64,000 bases of DNA from Solicoccozyma terricola. Its lineage: Eukaryota > Basidiomycota > Tremellomycetes > Filobasidiales > Piskurozymaceae. Under the pieces are notes generated by a model, which was not told the origin of the DNA, made no database searches, and was given only the letters and a program-made list of their open reading frames with translations. The position numbers and the translations under genes are program-made. Positions 24,501 to 36,363 of this stretch are shown here, one piece after another; the first letter of the stretch is position 1; each line of letters starts with the position of its first letter. The stretch covers positions 93,164 through 157,163 of the forward strand of contig BCLD01000002.1 in assembly GCA_001600875.1 (NCBI GenBank), written 5' to 3'.

Positions 24501-25096
24501 CCATAGCTTCTTCCAAACAAACAACACGTCCAATCTCCACCGTAGGTTGAGTTGCGTAAACTGGACATTTCAATCCCCAATGTGTTCTAGCATATGGATA
24601 GAGGGAGAGGTAATGGGATGGGGAATGGGAGAGGAGTACGAGATCGATCGTTGGTGATATTCTGGTTGTGAAGAAGAAGAGGTGGATTGTGGGTCAGTCG
24701 TGGAGACGGAGCGAGGGGTGGAGAGGGAGTGGCAGAGCGGAAGACGGAAGGTGGAGAGTATGAAAAACAGAGAGTATAGCTCGCTATACTCGTAGAAAAA
24801 ACAGAGAGTATAGCTCGCTATACTCGTAGAAAGACAGAGAGCATAGCTCGTACACTCGCCAAACGAGGCTTTCTTCGCGTACAACTCGTACACCAGCACG
24901 ATCACCAACATCCTCAAACTCACTCTCTAATCTTCATCTCATACTCCACCCCGCGATCCGCTGCATCCCTCGGATCATACCCTCCCATATCCAGTAGAAT
25001 CCTAACGTCATCGAGTTGGAGGAGATAACACGCTGGTGATGTGGTTGTGGGAGAGAGAGATGAGGAGGAGCCGGCTAGGGGAGTGAGGGTGATCAT
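21554..25096 (-). CDS. CFT2: Cleavage and polyadenylation specificity factor subunit 2 (CPSF2/Cft2)
   Basis: Metallo-beta-lactamase/beta-CASP protein of the mRNA 3'-end processing complex. Exons on the minus strand: 25096-24924, 24661-23973, 23895-22775, 22691-22545, 22430-22236 and 22120-21554; total 2,892 nt, exactly 964 codons including stop. The start MITLTPLAG is the family start and continues SPACYLLQLDDVRILLDMGG. The metal-site region reads LVLLSHSPSHYLSLYPYAR, lacking the HxHxDH of the active nuclease CPSF73, as expected for CPSF2. The beta-CASP region has KCILAVPMSLSYGPSRKLF; acidic low-complexity linkers follow. The C-terminal exon carries an Ala/Pro repeat (APAPAPAP) and ends YGKFAQVVVV. 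Intron 1 is long (262 bp) and holds a palindromic tandem repeat. Confidence 0.93.
24755..24865. repeat. Tandem palindromic repeat in CPSF2 intron 1
   Basis: Two exact copies and one degenerate copy of a unit of about 36 bp. Each full copy contains the inverted repeat GAGTATAG-CTCG-CTATACTC (8-bp arms, 4-base loop). Third copy near 24835-24865 has lost one arm (GAGCATAGCTCGTACACTC). Confidence 0.85.
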
Positions 25097-25351
25097 ATTT
25101 TGTGTGAACGGATAGGGCGGGGGGTAGGGAGGTGGTGGTCTGTGGTGGCCGGCCCTATGGAGGTGTCTGTGTGGTACTTTCGATGTTATGATTCTATCAC
25201 GTGTCATTGTGAGTGGGAGAAAGGGGGGGGATGGGTATTATTAATTGACACGTGACACATTCTCCCGCACCATACCAACACCGTAGACCATCAGTCAACC
25301 ACTCTCAACACCCACCTGTTCATCCATCCATCCATCCATCCACCCACCACC
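25097..25351. promoter_or_regulatory. Divergent promoter, CPSF2 / eIF4E-family gene
   Basis: 255 bp between the two start codons. The right half is pyrimidine-rich with ATCC tandem repeats (about 25322-25340) immediately before the eIF4E-like ATG, whose context is CACCATGG. No TATA box is evident. Confidence 0.5.
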
Positions 25352-27689
25352 ATGGCATCCATCTCCACCACCACCACACCGTCGCCCTTCCCATCCACTC
25401 GCTACTGGGCACCTAGTCCATCCACATCCCTCCTATCCACATCCTCATCCACTTCATCCACCCTCACCTCACTCTCTTCCCATTCTTCCCTAGGTCGCAC
25501 TCCCATCGACCCGTCATCGGAATCACACTCAAAGGGAGGGAATAACGGAGAGGGACATAGGAGGATAAAATCAGATGTAGTTGGGATGAACGTTTTACCT
25601 ACTGGTAAATCATTGAAATCCTCTCCGTCAATGACTTTTTTGATGGATAAAGTAGATATCGTTCGTCATCATTCGAGGAGGTTGACGATGGAGGATATAC
25701 CAATACAAGTTTTAAGATCGATCAATGATCCTTGTAATTCAACACGACGTATTTCAGAACAACTACCAACCACTATTAAACCATCTCTCCTCTCCAGGTC
25801 TTCTCAAATGTTACAATCTGGCTTCTCGTTCGGAAGGACGGTGAAGACGACGGACAAGGAGATATCGAAAACATTACAAGGTGGGATTTCAGATGGGAAA
25901 GGAACTACAATTGGAAAGATAAAAGACGATCAAACGACGAAAGATGAATCATCCTCCTCATCATCATCCTCACTTCCCGAGACTCCACCGATTCCCCACG
26001 ACGAAATCAATGAAATAGCACCACCGGCGAATTACAAAGAACTCATCATCGATGAACCAATTTCAACATCCTCATCACTTCAATCCATCTATCCACATCC
26101 TCATTCTCAAACACCAATCATCATCCATCTTCCACCTTCTTCTCCTCCTCAAATCCCCACAATCTTCCCACTCCCACTTACTACTTCGATTCAAACCATC
26201 GTATCTCCTGAACCATCATCATCTTGGACAAATGCATTCAACCTTTCTACACAAACGACAACCTCAAATAACTTTATCGAATCATCATCAAATTTCATAT
26301 TCCCAATTCCTCATCTCAATCACTCAGTTCTTCATACATCAAATACTACTTCTACAATCGATTCAATCAATTCGAATATCGAACTTGATTTTACTTTGGT
26401 TTCGAATGTTTCAACGGAGATTGAAGTTGTTGGGTTGATTGAGTTGAGTGAGGTTTTTGTCGGTGCGTTTGGGAAGAAGGTGGTTGGGGATGGGGATGTG
26501 GATGTGGATGTGGATGGGAAACTGCTGGTGGGACGTGAGAAAGACATGAATGGGGAGAGGGAATTTGATGGATTGATGGAAATTTTGGAAGAGCGATTGG
26601 AGGTGCAAGTGGATGATGATCTCAAGGAAAGATCAGAAGAGGAGCGATTAGAGGAACTCAACATCAACCAACCGCCACATCCACATATTAGAAAATCTCT
26701 TGAATCAGTTCCGTCAGTCATCATCACCGACTACTCTGATTTCAATTTCAAAACTTCTACGATCCCTTCGTCGTATCCGCCATCATTCAATTCCGATCAT
26801 TTACCTCTTTTATCATTCGAACGATCCGATGATGAGTCGACGACGACGACTTTAGATGATACATCTGCACCGATCACTCCCATCTCTGAAACAGAGTGCC
26901 CATCATTCACCACTTACGATAACGAATCATGGGATCACAATGAGATTCCTCCTCCTACGGATGATGATAACAAGAAACCAACCATTCAGACATCCCAGGA
27001 CTTGGGGATCCCACTTGCACATTCATGGACTATCCTATTCGCAAACACTGCAAAACGATCCATCCAAAAAGTCACCTCGCCATCCGCAATTTACACTGGA
27101 CCAGGATACGAAAACGGGTTATTCGAGATTTACTCGGCGTCCACTGTGCAAGATTGGGTAACGGGTTGGATGACATACAGAACTGGAATCAGTGAGCTAG
27201 CTAATAACGATGGGACGGGGTTGATAGGGTTAGGGTTGGAGAGGTTGGTGGCGGAACAGACAGTTCATTGCTTCAGAAGCGGGGTATTGCCGTTATGGGA
27301 GGATGAAATGTGTAAACAGGGAGGGAGGTTGTCCATTCAGACACCTCATGCGAATGTGAGTTGTTATGGATGTACACAGCGACGAATTCATACTGACAAC
27401 GTCCAACCAAAAAAAAAAAAAAAAAACCCGTATCCAGCTCGACTTGATCTTTGATGCAATCGCTTGGGCTATCGTAGGCAACGATCTAGATATCCCAGCT
27501 AATGTCGTTATTTGTGGCGTCTCAGCTATTCGCAAAGATATCACACCCCGTGGACAAGGGAGCCGGATCGACGTCTGGATAGGTGGTCAGTCACGTATCA
27601 CGAACGAAGCTATCGTCAAGATCCGAGAGGCGTTGTTGGAGAAGATTCCCTTGCCAGAAGTTCGAGAAGCGAGATGGAAGAAGTTTTGA
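25352..27689 (+). CDS. eIF4E-family cap-binding protein with very long N-terminal extension
   Basis: Exons 25352-27355 and 27438-27689 join in phase to 751 residues. The last 190 residues match the eIF4E fold: PLAHSWTILFANTAKR, the stretch STVQDWVTGWMTY, HCFRSGVLPLWEDEMCKQGG and, after the intron, IFDAIAWAIVGNDLDIPANV then VVICGVSAIRKD and SRIDVWIGGQ. The WEDE cap-contact Trp/Glu pair is present. The Trp expected between the first beta strand and the STVQDW segment (equivalent of human Trp56) is not seen; KRSIQKVTSPSAIY occupies that place, so this is not a canonical class I protein. The N-terminal 550 residues are Ser/Thr/Pro-rich with no recognised domain. Could be an eIF4E homologue acting in repression or mRNA localisation; role unknown. 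Confidence 0.78.
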
Positions 27690-27842
27690 ATCGAGTCGGG
27701 GTGAAATAAAGTTGTATCGAGCGAAAAAAGTCTCATTCTGCGTTGTATGTGCCATCTGCTGCTGCCTTTTCATTGTATTTTTTCCCCCCAGTGTCTAAAT
27801 CATCATCATCGTCAAAACGAGTACATCGTAGCTCTATACGCA
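27690..27842. other. Convergent 3' spacer
   Basis: 153 bp between the stops of the eIF4E-like gene and GlnRS. Nothing else seen. Confidence 0.6.
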
Positions 27843-30800
27843 TCAAGTCGCCTTCTTTCCCTTCTCCTCCTTCAGAGAGACGATCTTGTTAAGGATAATC
27901 TTGTCCCCTGGCCGCTGACCCGCCTCAACGTCGGCATCCTCACTCAAACACCCGATCACGGACTCCTTGTCTACGGCAAAGTAAGCAAGACGCATACCCT
28001 GGAACCGAATGCACTCCAGGCCGACAAGCTGCGACGCGGTAGCCACTGGCGTATCATCGTCAGTCGCAGGGATGTGCGTTGCAACGTCCGCGTTGTTTAC
28101 ACCCTGGGCGACTTCAGCTGGACCCGCCTCCACTCTACTCTGCGAGAACGTCGCCGCATTCTTGGTTCGCACCTCGGCGTCCTCCTTGGCCTCGTTGATG
28201 AGCTTCTTGGCCAGGCCGAAGAAGGCAGGCTCGATGAAGGCCCCACGGTATACCTTGAGCGATTCCGGGTTGATGTCCGCTTCGAAATCATCTACCTTGG
28301 ATGGGTCGTCACTCTTGAACAAAGGTTCGAAGAAGCGGACCTCGTCGACCGCTACGGCATCTCGTACATTCACCCAATGTATGGCAGATGCATCCTTCCC
28401 CTTGAACTTCTTGTCCTTGTTGGGACCAGTTCCATCCTCGAGCTGGGTGATGATTTCGATAACATTACCGTCCACATCCGTCTTGACGTCGGTACAGGTG
28501 ACCGGAAACGGCGAACCCATCAGGATAACCGATTTGCCTGGCGATAGCCTGTTGAAGTCGGCCGGTGGAGTGATTCGGAAGTCGTCTCGCTCGATGTACG
28601 AGTGCTTGCGGCATATCGCTTTGATCTTGCCCATCTCCGGGACTTTTGGATGGAGGAACTTTTCCACTTCAGCTTCCCACTCATCGGACACATTCTCGAT
28701 GGTCAGTTTGACCGGTTCAAGGACGAGTGACAGTCGGGCCGCCGACATTTCCAGAGTCTGCCTGATGCTCTGCTCAAATCTGTTCAGACGAGTTTCCGAG
28801 ATCGACGTGGACACACCGACTTCAGCCACGAATCGAAGCATTGCAGCGGGTGGGATACCACGACGGCGCAGAGCAATGAGCGTGAACAAGCGTGGGTCAT
28901 CCCAACCGGAGACATGTCCGCCATCGACGAGCTTCTTGATTTTCCTCTTGGAGAGGAACGTGCCCTGGAGTGAGAGACGTGCTGTCTCGTACTGCCTTGG
29001 TTTGTACACCTCAAGGGAGTCGCATAGCCACTCATAGGCAGGCCGCGCATCGACAAACTCGAGCGTGCAGAGCGAGTGTCTGCAGTTGGACTGACTGTCA
29101 GCACGGAGTTCGCGGACAACATCGGATTTCGATTGGTCCTCACGTGATATTCTCAATCGAATCACACAATGCGTGTGCAAAATCGTAACTAGGGTAGACT
29201 TCTGTGGACGCTCGCACGACGTATAAGTGAACATCATCCATGGGCACACATATCCGCTCCCTACTTACTCCATCTCGCTCCTGTCCTATGATGCGGAGCG
29301 TCTTTCACCCTATAAGCCACTGGGTCCCACAAGAACGGATTCCCGCTGTCCAGATCGATCTTCATACGAAGACAAGCTCCCTTTTCCTTGTATTTGCCCT
29401 CCTTCATCGCGGTGAATTCGGCAATGTTCTCTGAGACAGGTCGACCTCGATGGATGCAGGCAGTGGGAGAACCACGACCGCCTCCTTTAGCGGCAGCAAT
29501 GGTTTCCTCTGTGATGGGGAAATATCGGGATATCCACCGGTTGTCAGTGTCCAGCATGACAGCTGGGGCATTAACGCGCACACTCACGATCACAGTGACA
29601 TATATAAGCCTTTCCTTTCTTCGTCAACTCCATCGCCAACTCGTACAATCTTTCAAAGTTGTCACTCGAATATGTAATCTTCCACGGTTCGAAACCCAAC
29701 CACCTGACCATCTCAAGGATGGAATCAAAATATACACCTTCTTCACCGGATGGGTTAGTGTCGTCGAATCTGAGGGCGAGGAGGAGGAGGATGAGGATGA
29801 GGAAGAGGGTGACGAGGAGGATCAGAGGTTGGTATACACGTGTCCATCATTTCATCGCTCACCGAAGATAACAGTTCCCACCATGATGTTTCGCATATCC
29901 GAAATCAATCGTAATAGCCTTTGCATGACCTGATCCTCCTCAAATCAGCATTGATTCATGTTATACCTGCCCCCCCCCCCCTCTCCTCTCTTTTTCCCAC
30001 TTACCAATATGCAAATAACCATTAGGCTCAGGTGGGAACCTAGTGAAAACTTTCCCACCCGTCGCTTTCAAATGCTGCTCTTTTAGCTCGGGTTTACACT
30101 GCGGGTTCTCTCCTGGTTTATGAAGACGAGAGAGGAATCCTTCGGTGAAGATCGATGGTGGATCGATTGGGACCGGGGTGGAAGTACCCGTCGGTGTCCC
30201 TGATTTAGAAGCAGGTGCCTGTAGAGGATTGGGAATGTTTCCGAAAAAGAAAAATTAAAAAAGAAATCAGAAATGAACGAAAGAAAACCTGATTAAACAT
30301 GGTACCCACCTTTAATTTTGATGGCCCAGCTGCTATTCCTCCAGAAGGTTTAGGTCCGAAAGTATCAACGAACAACTGCTCTGTAGCGACGGCCACGTCT
30401 TTTCCATTCGCCCATCTTAGTCGCCAGGAATCGCCATTAGTACCAGGTCGGTCATCCTATCGACGAAGGGGTGGAACACTCACCGGAGATCAGGCAATCC
30501 ATTTTTCAGAGTATCACGGAATGTCTTCATACCAGTCCAATCTGTTGGTTTGTCAGACACGGTGAGGGACGAGAAGAATGAGGAGAGAGTCGAGGCGAGG
30601 GATTCTGTGGTGAATGATATTCCTGAATGGTTGATAGAGGAGGGGGTCAGTAGGTTGGAGAAAGGGAGGTATTGAAGTGATACCACTCACCGACACCACA
30701 TGATTTATCGAATGCAGCTTTGTCAATTGGCGCGTCTTCAGGTAGCGAAGCGAGGTACGTTGATCCGGCTGTATTATCTCACTCAGTCAGCATTCTCAAA

Positions 30801-31143
30801 AACAACTAACATCCAAACAAGCTAACGCCACCGACTCCGCACCTTTGACCTGATCCGGAGATTTCACATCCTTCTCTTTGATCCTCTCCACCAAATAACT
30901 GACCTCCCTATCCCCAAGTTTCCCACCCTCGAACTCGGATCCAACTTCCGCAACGAGGCCCGCCGTCTTCTCATCCCACTGAGCTCCTTCAAGATGACAT
31001 GTACGGATAACATGCGCGAGTGCGTCAGTGGATCGACATGACTGGAGGACGTTCTTTGTGCGAGAGGGGGCGAGACCGATGGAGGTGAAGAGAGGCTCGA
31101 GTGCCGGGTCACCTGGTTCCGCTTTCTTGGATTTGGGAGGCAT
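27843..31143 (-). CDS. Glutaminyl-tRNA synthetase, cytoplasmic type
   Basis: Class I synthetase charging tRNA-Gln. The start [19 protein letters not shown] (ATG ending at 31143) opens the eukaryotic N-terminal tRNA-binding domain; about ten exons follow. The active site appears as [11 protein letters not shown] followed after an intron by [14 protein letters not shown] (HIGH motif), then [34 protein letters not shown] and HSLCTLEF. The KMSKR-type loop is [10 protein letters not shown], followed by [17 protein letters not shown], the GlnRS rather than GluRS pattern. The C-terminal anticodon-binding barrel runs to the stop at 27843 and ends in a Lys-rich tail (EEKGKKAT). Exon edges between 29250 and 30850 were not all fixed. 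The 342-codon antisense ORF inside it is a composition shadow. Confidence 0.93.
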
Positions 31144-31570
31144 GGTGGTGGCGGTGGTGATGTGTGGGAGTTGGGACGGGAGTGGTGTGATGTGGTGTGG
31201 GTGGTGTGATGTGGGTGGTGAGATAGACGAGGTGGGTATATGTTGGATGATATGGGGTTGAATCGTCAACATCCCATCACGTGACTCGAACAAAAGAGGT
31301 CGGGTGGCGAATTCGAGTCAAGGGTAAATCACTAGTCAGCCAAACTACAGAGTGCATCGATCGCTATTACAGGAGCCAGGCAGGGACAGGGACAGGGACA
31401 GGGACGGGGACAACCGCACGCTGGAATGGAATGGAACAACAGCACAGACGTCCCTCTCTACGCTTCGTCCTGTCGAGCTCGCTTTCGAGATTCCGCACTG
31501 TAAAACACAAAAGACATCCATCAGCGTATGTCCTCTTCCCACCCCCCCGGGCTGCCTCTCCAGCAAACAC
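31144..31570. promoter_or_regulatory. GlnRS upstream region
   Basis: About 430 bp between the GlnRS start and the SNW1 stop (both minus). Contains GGTGTGATGTGG-type repeats near 31185-31220 and a GGGACA tandem repeat at 31381-31412. Should hold the GlnRS promoter and the SNW1 3' end. Confidence 0.5.
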
Positions 31571-33788
31571 TCACGTCGTAGTATCCAAACCCCTCTTCGG
31601 GGCCTTCTTCGCGTCGTCCATGAACTGCGTCAATCCGAAAGGATCATTCACCTGATCCATCGTCAACGACACATCCTTCTCAAACTGCACAGGACCCTCC
31701 TTTTCAGGCTGATCAGAAGCACCTTCGAAACCACGAACACCCAAAGCGAATCGATCGTTCTGCAACGCATTAGCGATTCCTTCCTCGGTTCCGCCTGCAA
31801 ACGCATCATCGTTCGCGTTATTACCACGGGGTTTGTAGATGGCAGCGGCGGCGGAAGAGCCGTGGAACAATGGCTTCTCGTAGATGTTGTAGTTGTCCGA
31901 TGAGCCAAATGATGACGATAGGGTTTCTCGGTTGAATAACCGGGAATCGAGGAGGGTTTCCTTCGAAGCTGACGGTTTCGCGAGTCCAAGCGCCACCTTT
32001 TCCGACACGCTTCGGTTCTCTTCCCTGCAAAACAGGAAACGCCGAGCCTCATCATCAGTATGAGGAACCCGCCGGGGGGGAGGGGGGGGGGGGGAGGATT
32101 AACTGTTCTTCCAACTCACCTCATCAACATCTTCGCCCTCTGTTCCGAGCCCATTTGATTCAACCTCATCTCCCTCTCTCTTTCCTGTCTCTTCTCCTTC
32201 CTAATCGTCTCTCTCTCCCTCGCTTCCTCTGTATCCTCCTCATCACTCTCCTCATCCTCCTCACTCCCGCTCTCCTCACTCCCACTTCCATACCCACCCA
32301 ATCCCATCCCCTTCGCTACGGGTGCAGCCTTCGCATTACCAGTAGCACCACCAACAGCACTCTGAGAAGGAGCAATCCCACTCCTCTCCTCCCTCGCTCT
32401 CTGCGCCAAAAGTCTCAAATTCTCCTCCTTGGCTGCTTTCTCCTTTTGAGCTAGCTTTTGCTGCATCAATGATCGTTCTCGAACTTCTTCTCGTGCATGA
32501 CGATCAGCGATGAATAGAGCTTCGGAGAATTTAGCAAAGTTGTCGTTGATGTGAATCTGTAGCCAACCGCCCAAACATCAAAAAAAGGAGTCAATAGGTT
32601 AAAATCTCACAACAAGGAGACGGGTCCACGGGGGTAGGAAATTCCCCACGTACATCTTGTAGACCCCTTCCATCAGCAGCCAACCTCTTATCCAACGGGA
32701 TCGTATACCCCTTATTATTCTTCCAATTCGAGATACACGGTGGAATTTGCCAATCTTTTTGATCTTGAACCGTCGCTCTTCTAGGTGGAGATTGCATGAC
32801 AGGTGGAGGAGCTTCATCTGGAGCTCTTGGAATTTTCTTTTGTTTGAATCTAGCAGGTTCAAGTGGATCTTCTGCTACCTCTGTTAATTTGATGATCCTT
32901 TGTTTACCTTGATCTGAAGATGAAGCTGGTGTGTATCGTAGGAATTGAGAACTAGCGGTATCTTTCACAGCGAGTGTTGTAGCTCGAGCCGCTTTGATGT
33001 GTCCGGATGTAAGAGCTTCGAGAGCTGCTTGGGTTCGTTTAGCGGTGGTCTGAACGTCTTCTTCGGAAGGTCGATCGAGGAGTCCTTCAGTTTGTTTAAC
33101 GTCCGTTCGTTTCGCTAGTGGTATGAGGTCTGCCGGTGGGAATACGTTTTAGTTTTTCCACGACCCCGGAGAGCACATGAAGGGGGAAAGACACTGACCT
33201 TTATGACTGGTATGAACCGTCGTTCCTGCTCTTCGACCTTGTTGAGCGATAGCATCGTATCGAACGTTCCCTTCAGCATCCACTTGAAGAGCTAGAGTAC
33301 CACCAGCAGCCGCCTATTTCCCGTGCAGGGACAAGCCGCCGCCTCGTGAATCAGCATCCAAACACCGTAAACCATATCCCATCAGAAAAAAAACAGCATT
33401 CTTCTCACCTTTTTCCTACCCATCTCCAACGGGTACTGCGCGACGTGACACTGTGAAGGAACCCATCATCAGTCTTCCTCTCCGATACGTCACACTACAA
33501 GGTAGCATCGTCCCCCAAAACCCACCTCTGGATAAGCACCACCACCGCCGAAATCATCCGCATTCTTCGGTCTCCAACCTTTCCTCTTTCCATATTTCGG
33601 AATATCAGGTAGAATTTTCAACGCGAGTAGGGATTCAGTTGATGGAGTGTCATCGAATTCCTCGATTGGACGATGGATAGGAGCGGGTAGGGATCTGTTG
33701 GGGGTGGGTGCGTGCATGCATTGCGTGGGTCATTAGTGATGGAAAACAAGGATGGGAGTTGGTCGACTTACCGAGCGAGAGCAGCCAT
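31571..33788 (-). CDS. SNW-domain spliceosome protein (SNW1/SKIP/Prp45)
   Basis: Component of the activated spliceosome, bridging step factors to pre-mRNA. Start ATG at 33788 (MAALAR) joins to SLPAPIHRPIEEFDDTPS. The SNW hallmark appears in ISNWKNNKGYTIPLDKRLAA, followed by DGRGL, and INDNFAKFSEALFIADRHAR begins the next exon. A coiled, basic/acidic middle (QKLAQKEKAAKEENLRLLAQ; SEEDEESDEEDTEEARERE) follows, then SVSEKVALGLAKPSAS and the conserved C-terminus with DPFGLTQFMDDAKK, ending at 31571. At least six introns. The gene is close to and on the same strand as GlnRS but separate. Confidence 0.93.
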
Positions 33789-34152
33789 GATTGGACCCGG
33801 AGAGACTTTGGAGTGGGAGTGGGAGTGGTAGTAGTGGTGGTAGTATCCGACGCAGTAGTTGTATAACCTGCTAGACCACCAGACGATGTGAGTGGATGCT
33901 GTTGTTAATGAGGATGATGTTCTATCTTGCTGTGGTGGCGCTCAAAGCGATGGAACGGACATCGGGATGGAAGGCAAGGGCGGACATGGGCGACCCTGTC
34001 GGTTGGGAGTGGCCACGGACATGGGCGACCCCGGTTGTTGGGAGTGTCACGTGCCACCGCTTGAATACCCACCCGGGGCACCTCACCACGCTCGTCTGTC
34101 ATCCCCCTCCCCCCCCCTCTCCTTCCCTCATCCATCTCTTACACACACCACA
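33789..34152. promoter_or_regulatory. Divergent promoter, SNW1 / ALG2
   Basis: 364 bp between start codons. Contains GGGAGT repeats (33811-33830) beside the SNW1 start, a duplicated GGCCACGGACATGGGCGACCC-like stretch (about 33985-34035), and a C/T-rich run before the ALG2 ATG. Confidence 0.5.
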
Positions 34153-36199
34153 ATGTCACCGTACACACCTCGTGCACTCCGTATCGCATTCATACATCCA
34201 GACCTCGGTATCGGTGAGTCCCTTGTACAACCCATACATCCATTCCATCGACAATCCCTGACTGATCCGCTGGCTCTCTCACCCGGCTTGATTCGCATAT
34301 GGTTTTTTTTCTTCCTCAAGGCGGAGCAGAACGCTTAGTCGTCGATGCTGCTGTATCGTTGAAACGAAAAGGTCATACGGTTCATTTATTTACATCTCGT
34401 CATGATCCAAGACGTTGTTTCCCAGAGACGGTGGATGGTGAGTTTTCCACCGTATACCAACGTTACACCTTTCCGCGGGGTTTCCTTTTTGGCTAATCTA
34501 TCTCTACGGGTATTGCGATATAGGAACTCTCCCCGTTACTGTACTCGGAAACACAATCCCTCGTTCTATCTTTGGTGGCTTTTCGATCTTGTGTGCAATG
34601 CTGAGACAACTTCACCTCACATTCCTAATCTTATTTCAAATCAACTCTCCAGCTTTTTTCCTTTCATTTTGCAATACCTTTATTGGAATCCTCCGTCTTC
34701 TTTTATTTATACCATCTTTGAAATCTTCAGAGGGAGATAACAAAGGGTTGAGGAAATTGAAATCGTTTGATATTTATTTTGTTGATCAGGTTTCAGTTTC
34801 AATCCCATTGATAAGATGGTTTGGTCAACGTAGAGTGATTTTCTATTGTCATTTTCCAGACAAGTTGTTGACTGGTGGATGGGAGATTAAAGTTGAAGGG
34901 AATTCAAACGATGATGGAGAAGAAGCGGTGATTGAAAGGCAACAAAAAGGGAATTTGTTTATCAGGATTCTCAAGTTCCTCTATCGATTACCCTTTGATA
35001 GGATTGAAGAAGTTACCACAGGTACGTTTCCATTTGATTCTCCATCCCATCTCCAGGAAGATTTCCTATCAACTAACCACCCCTCCCCCGCTTTTTAAAA
35101 CAGGACAAGCGGATATAATCCTCGCTAATTCCTACTTTACATCCAAAGTCTACTTATCGGCATTCCCATCATTACACCGACCTCCACATGTTGTTTACCC
35201 ATGTATCGACGTCGCTGCGTACACTGTTCCTGCTCCATCTGATGATGCGGATGTGAAATTGATTAAATCGTGAGTTTCTCGGGGGACTCGAAGGCGAGTT
35301 ATGGGATTACTAATCGGATGGATTGGGAGGTAACAGGGATAGACCTACGTTTATTAGTTTGAATAGGTTTGAAGGGAAGAAGAATGTTGGATTGGCGATC
35401 AGGGCTTTTCATTCTAGTAAGATGAGGGTAAAAGATGGGAAGAAGATGAGGTTGGTTATTGCTGGTGAGTTGTGCAAGGTGTTAGGAAAGCCGCGGGGGG
35501 GGGGGGGGGAAAAGAAAGAGACGGTGCGTTGATACAAATTGGGGCCCATTCGTGATAGGTGGATACGACAACAAGGTTCCAGACAACATTCAAACTCTTA
35601 AAGCTCTTCAAACTCTATGTGACAAATTCTCATTCACGCACACGACATTAGATCTCAAATCAACCACACCTTCACCCGATCTTGACGTTTATTTTTTACT
35701 CAATTTTTCCTCGTCACAACGTACTTACCTCCTTCAATCACCAAACACCATCGCACTCCTTTACACACCTCGTAATGAACATTTCGGTATCGTACCTGTC
35801 GAAGCTATGGCATGTGGACTTCCAGTCCTAGCCGTAAACTCTGGTGGTCCTCTCGAAACGATAATCGATTGTATCGAATACGAAAATGGGACTGGAATTC
35901 TCCGTCCTCCATCCGTCGATGAATGGGCAAAAGCGTTAGATGAGATCGTTGGGTTTGACGATGATCGGAGGAAGAGTATTAAAGAAGCGGGTATGAAGAG
36001 GGCACAAGGGCTTTTCTCATTGGAGACGTTGGGTGGGGATTTGGATCAAGCTGCGCAAGAAGCGATGAGGGAAGGGAGACCCGGGTTGGAGGATGGATTG
36101 TTGTTGTTGATTGGTGGAATCGGGTTTGTGGGTGCGGTATCAATCGTTGGGTCGGTCCTGTACCTGTACTGGCCTGCGGATTGGGAGCCGTTGATCTGA
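34153..36199 (+). CDS. ALG2: Alpha-1,3/1,6-mannosyltransferase ALG2
   Basis: ER-membrane GT4 glycosyltransferase adding the second and third mannoses to the lipid-linked N-glycan precursor. Exons 34153-34213, 34321-34437, 34524-35021, 35104-35269, 35337-35464 and 35559-36199 total 1,611 nt (536 residues) with every junction in phase. N-terminus: [20 protein letters not shown]. Internal membrane-associated helices (LRQLHLTFLILFQINSPAFF) precede VIFYCHFPDKLL. The C-terminal half has ILANSYFTSKVY, SLNRFEGKKNVGLAI and the GT4 E-x7-E motif in NEHFGIVPVEAMACGLPV. A C-terminal membrane segment (LLLLIGGIGFVGAVSIVGSV) matches fungal ALG2. Confidence 0.94.
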
Positions 36200-36204
36200 T
36201 GGGA

Positions 36205-36243
36205 TGGGATGGGTGGCGGGGTGGCGGGGTGGCGGGGTGGCGA
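36205..36243. repeat. GGTGGCGG tandem repeat
   Basis: Four copies of GGTGGCGG plus flanking GGGAT repeats in the short spacer between ALG2 and the Leo1 gene. Confidence 0.8.
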
Positions 36244-36363
36244 CGCATGTATAAATGAGAAATTGACCGTGACGTGGCAATTCAATGTCCAATCCCAACT
36301 CAACTCAACCACCCTCTCGCTCACATCTCTCTCACCCTCCCCACCCTCACGCAACCATCCATC

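Noticed and set aside
24755..24865. CRISPR-like array
   Set aside because: Only two exact units with no variable spacers, in a eukaryotic intron.
28009..29037. 342-codon plus-strand ORF inside GlnRS
   Set aside because: Complement of the well-supported GlnRS coding exons; no domain and codon-shadow composition.
29680..29700. GGTTCGAAACCC, resembling a tRNA B box
   Set aside because: Lies in GlnRS coding sequence (antisense of WLGFEPWK); no A box or cloverleaf around it.
32155..32454. Leu/Pro-rich plus-strand ORF
   Set aside because: Antisense of the SNW1 acidic coiled region.
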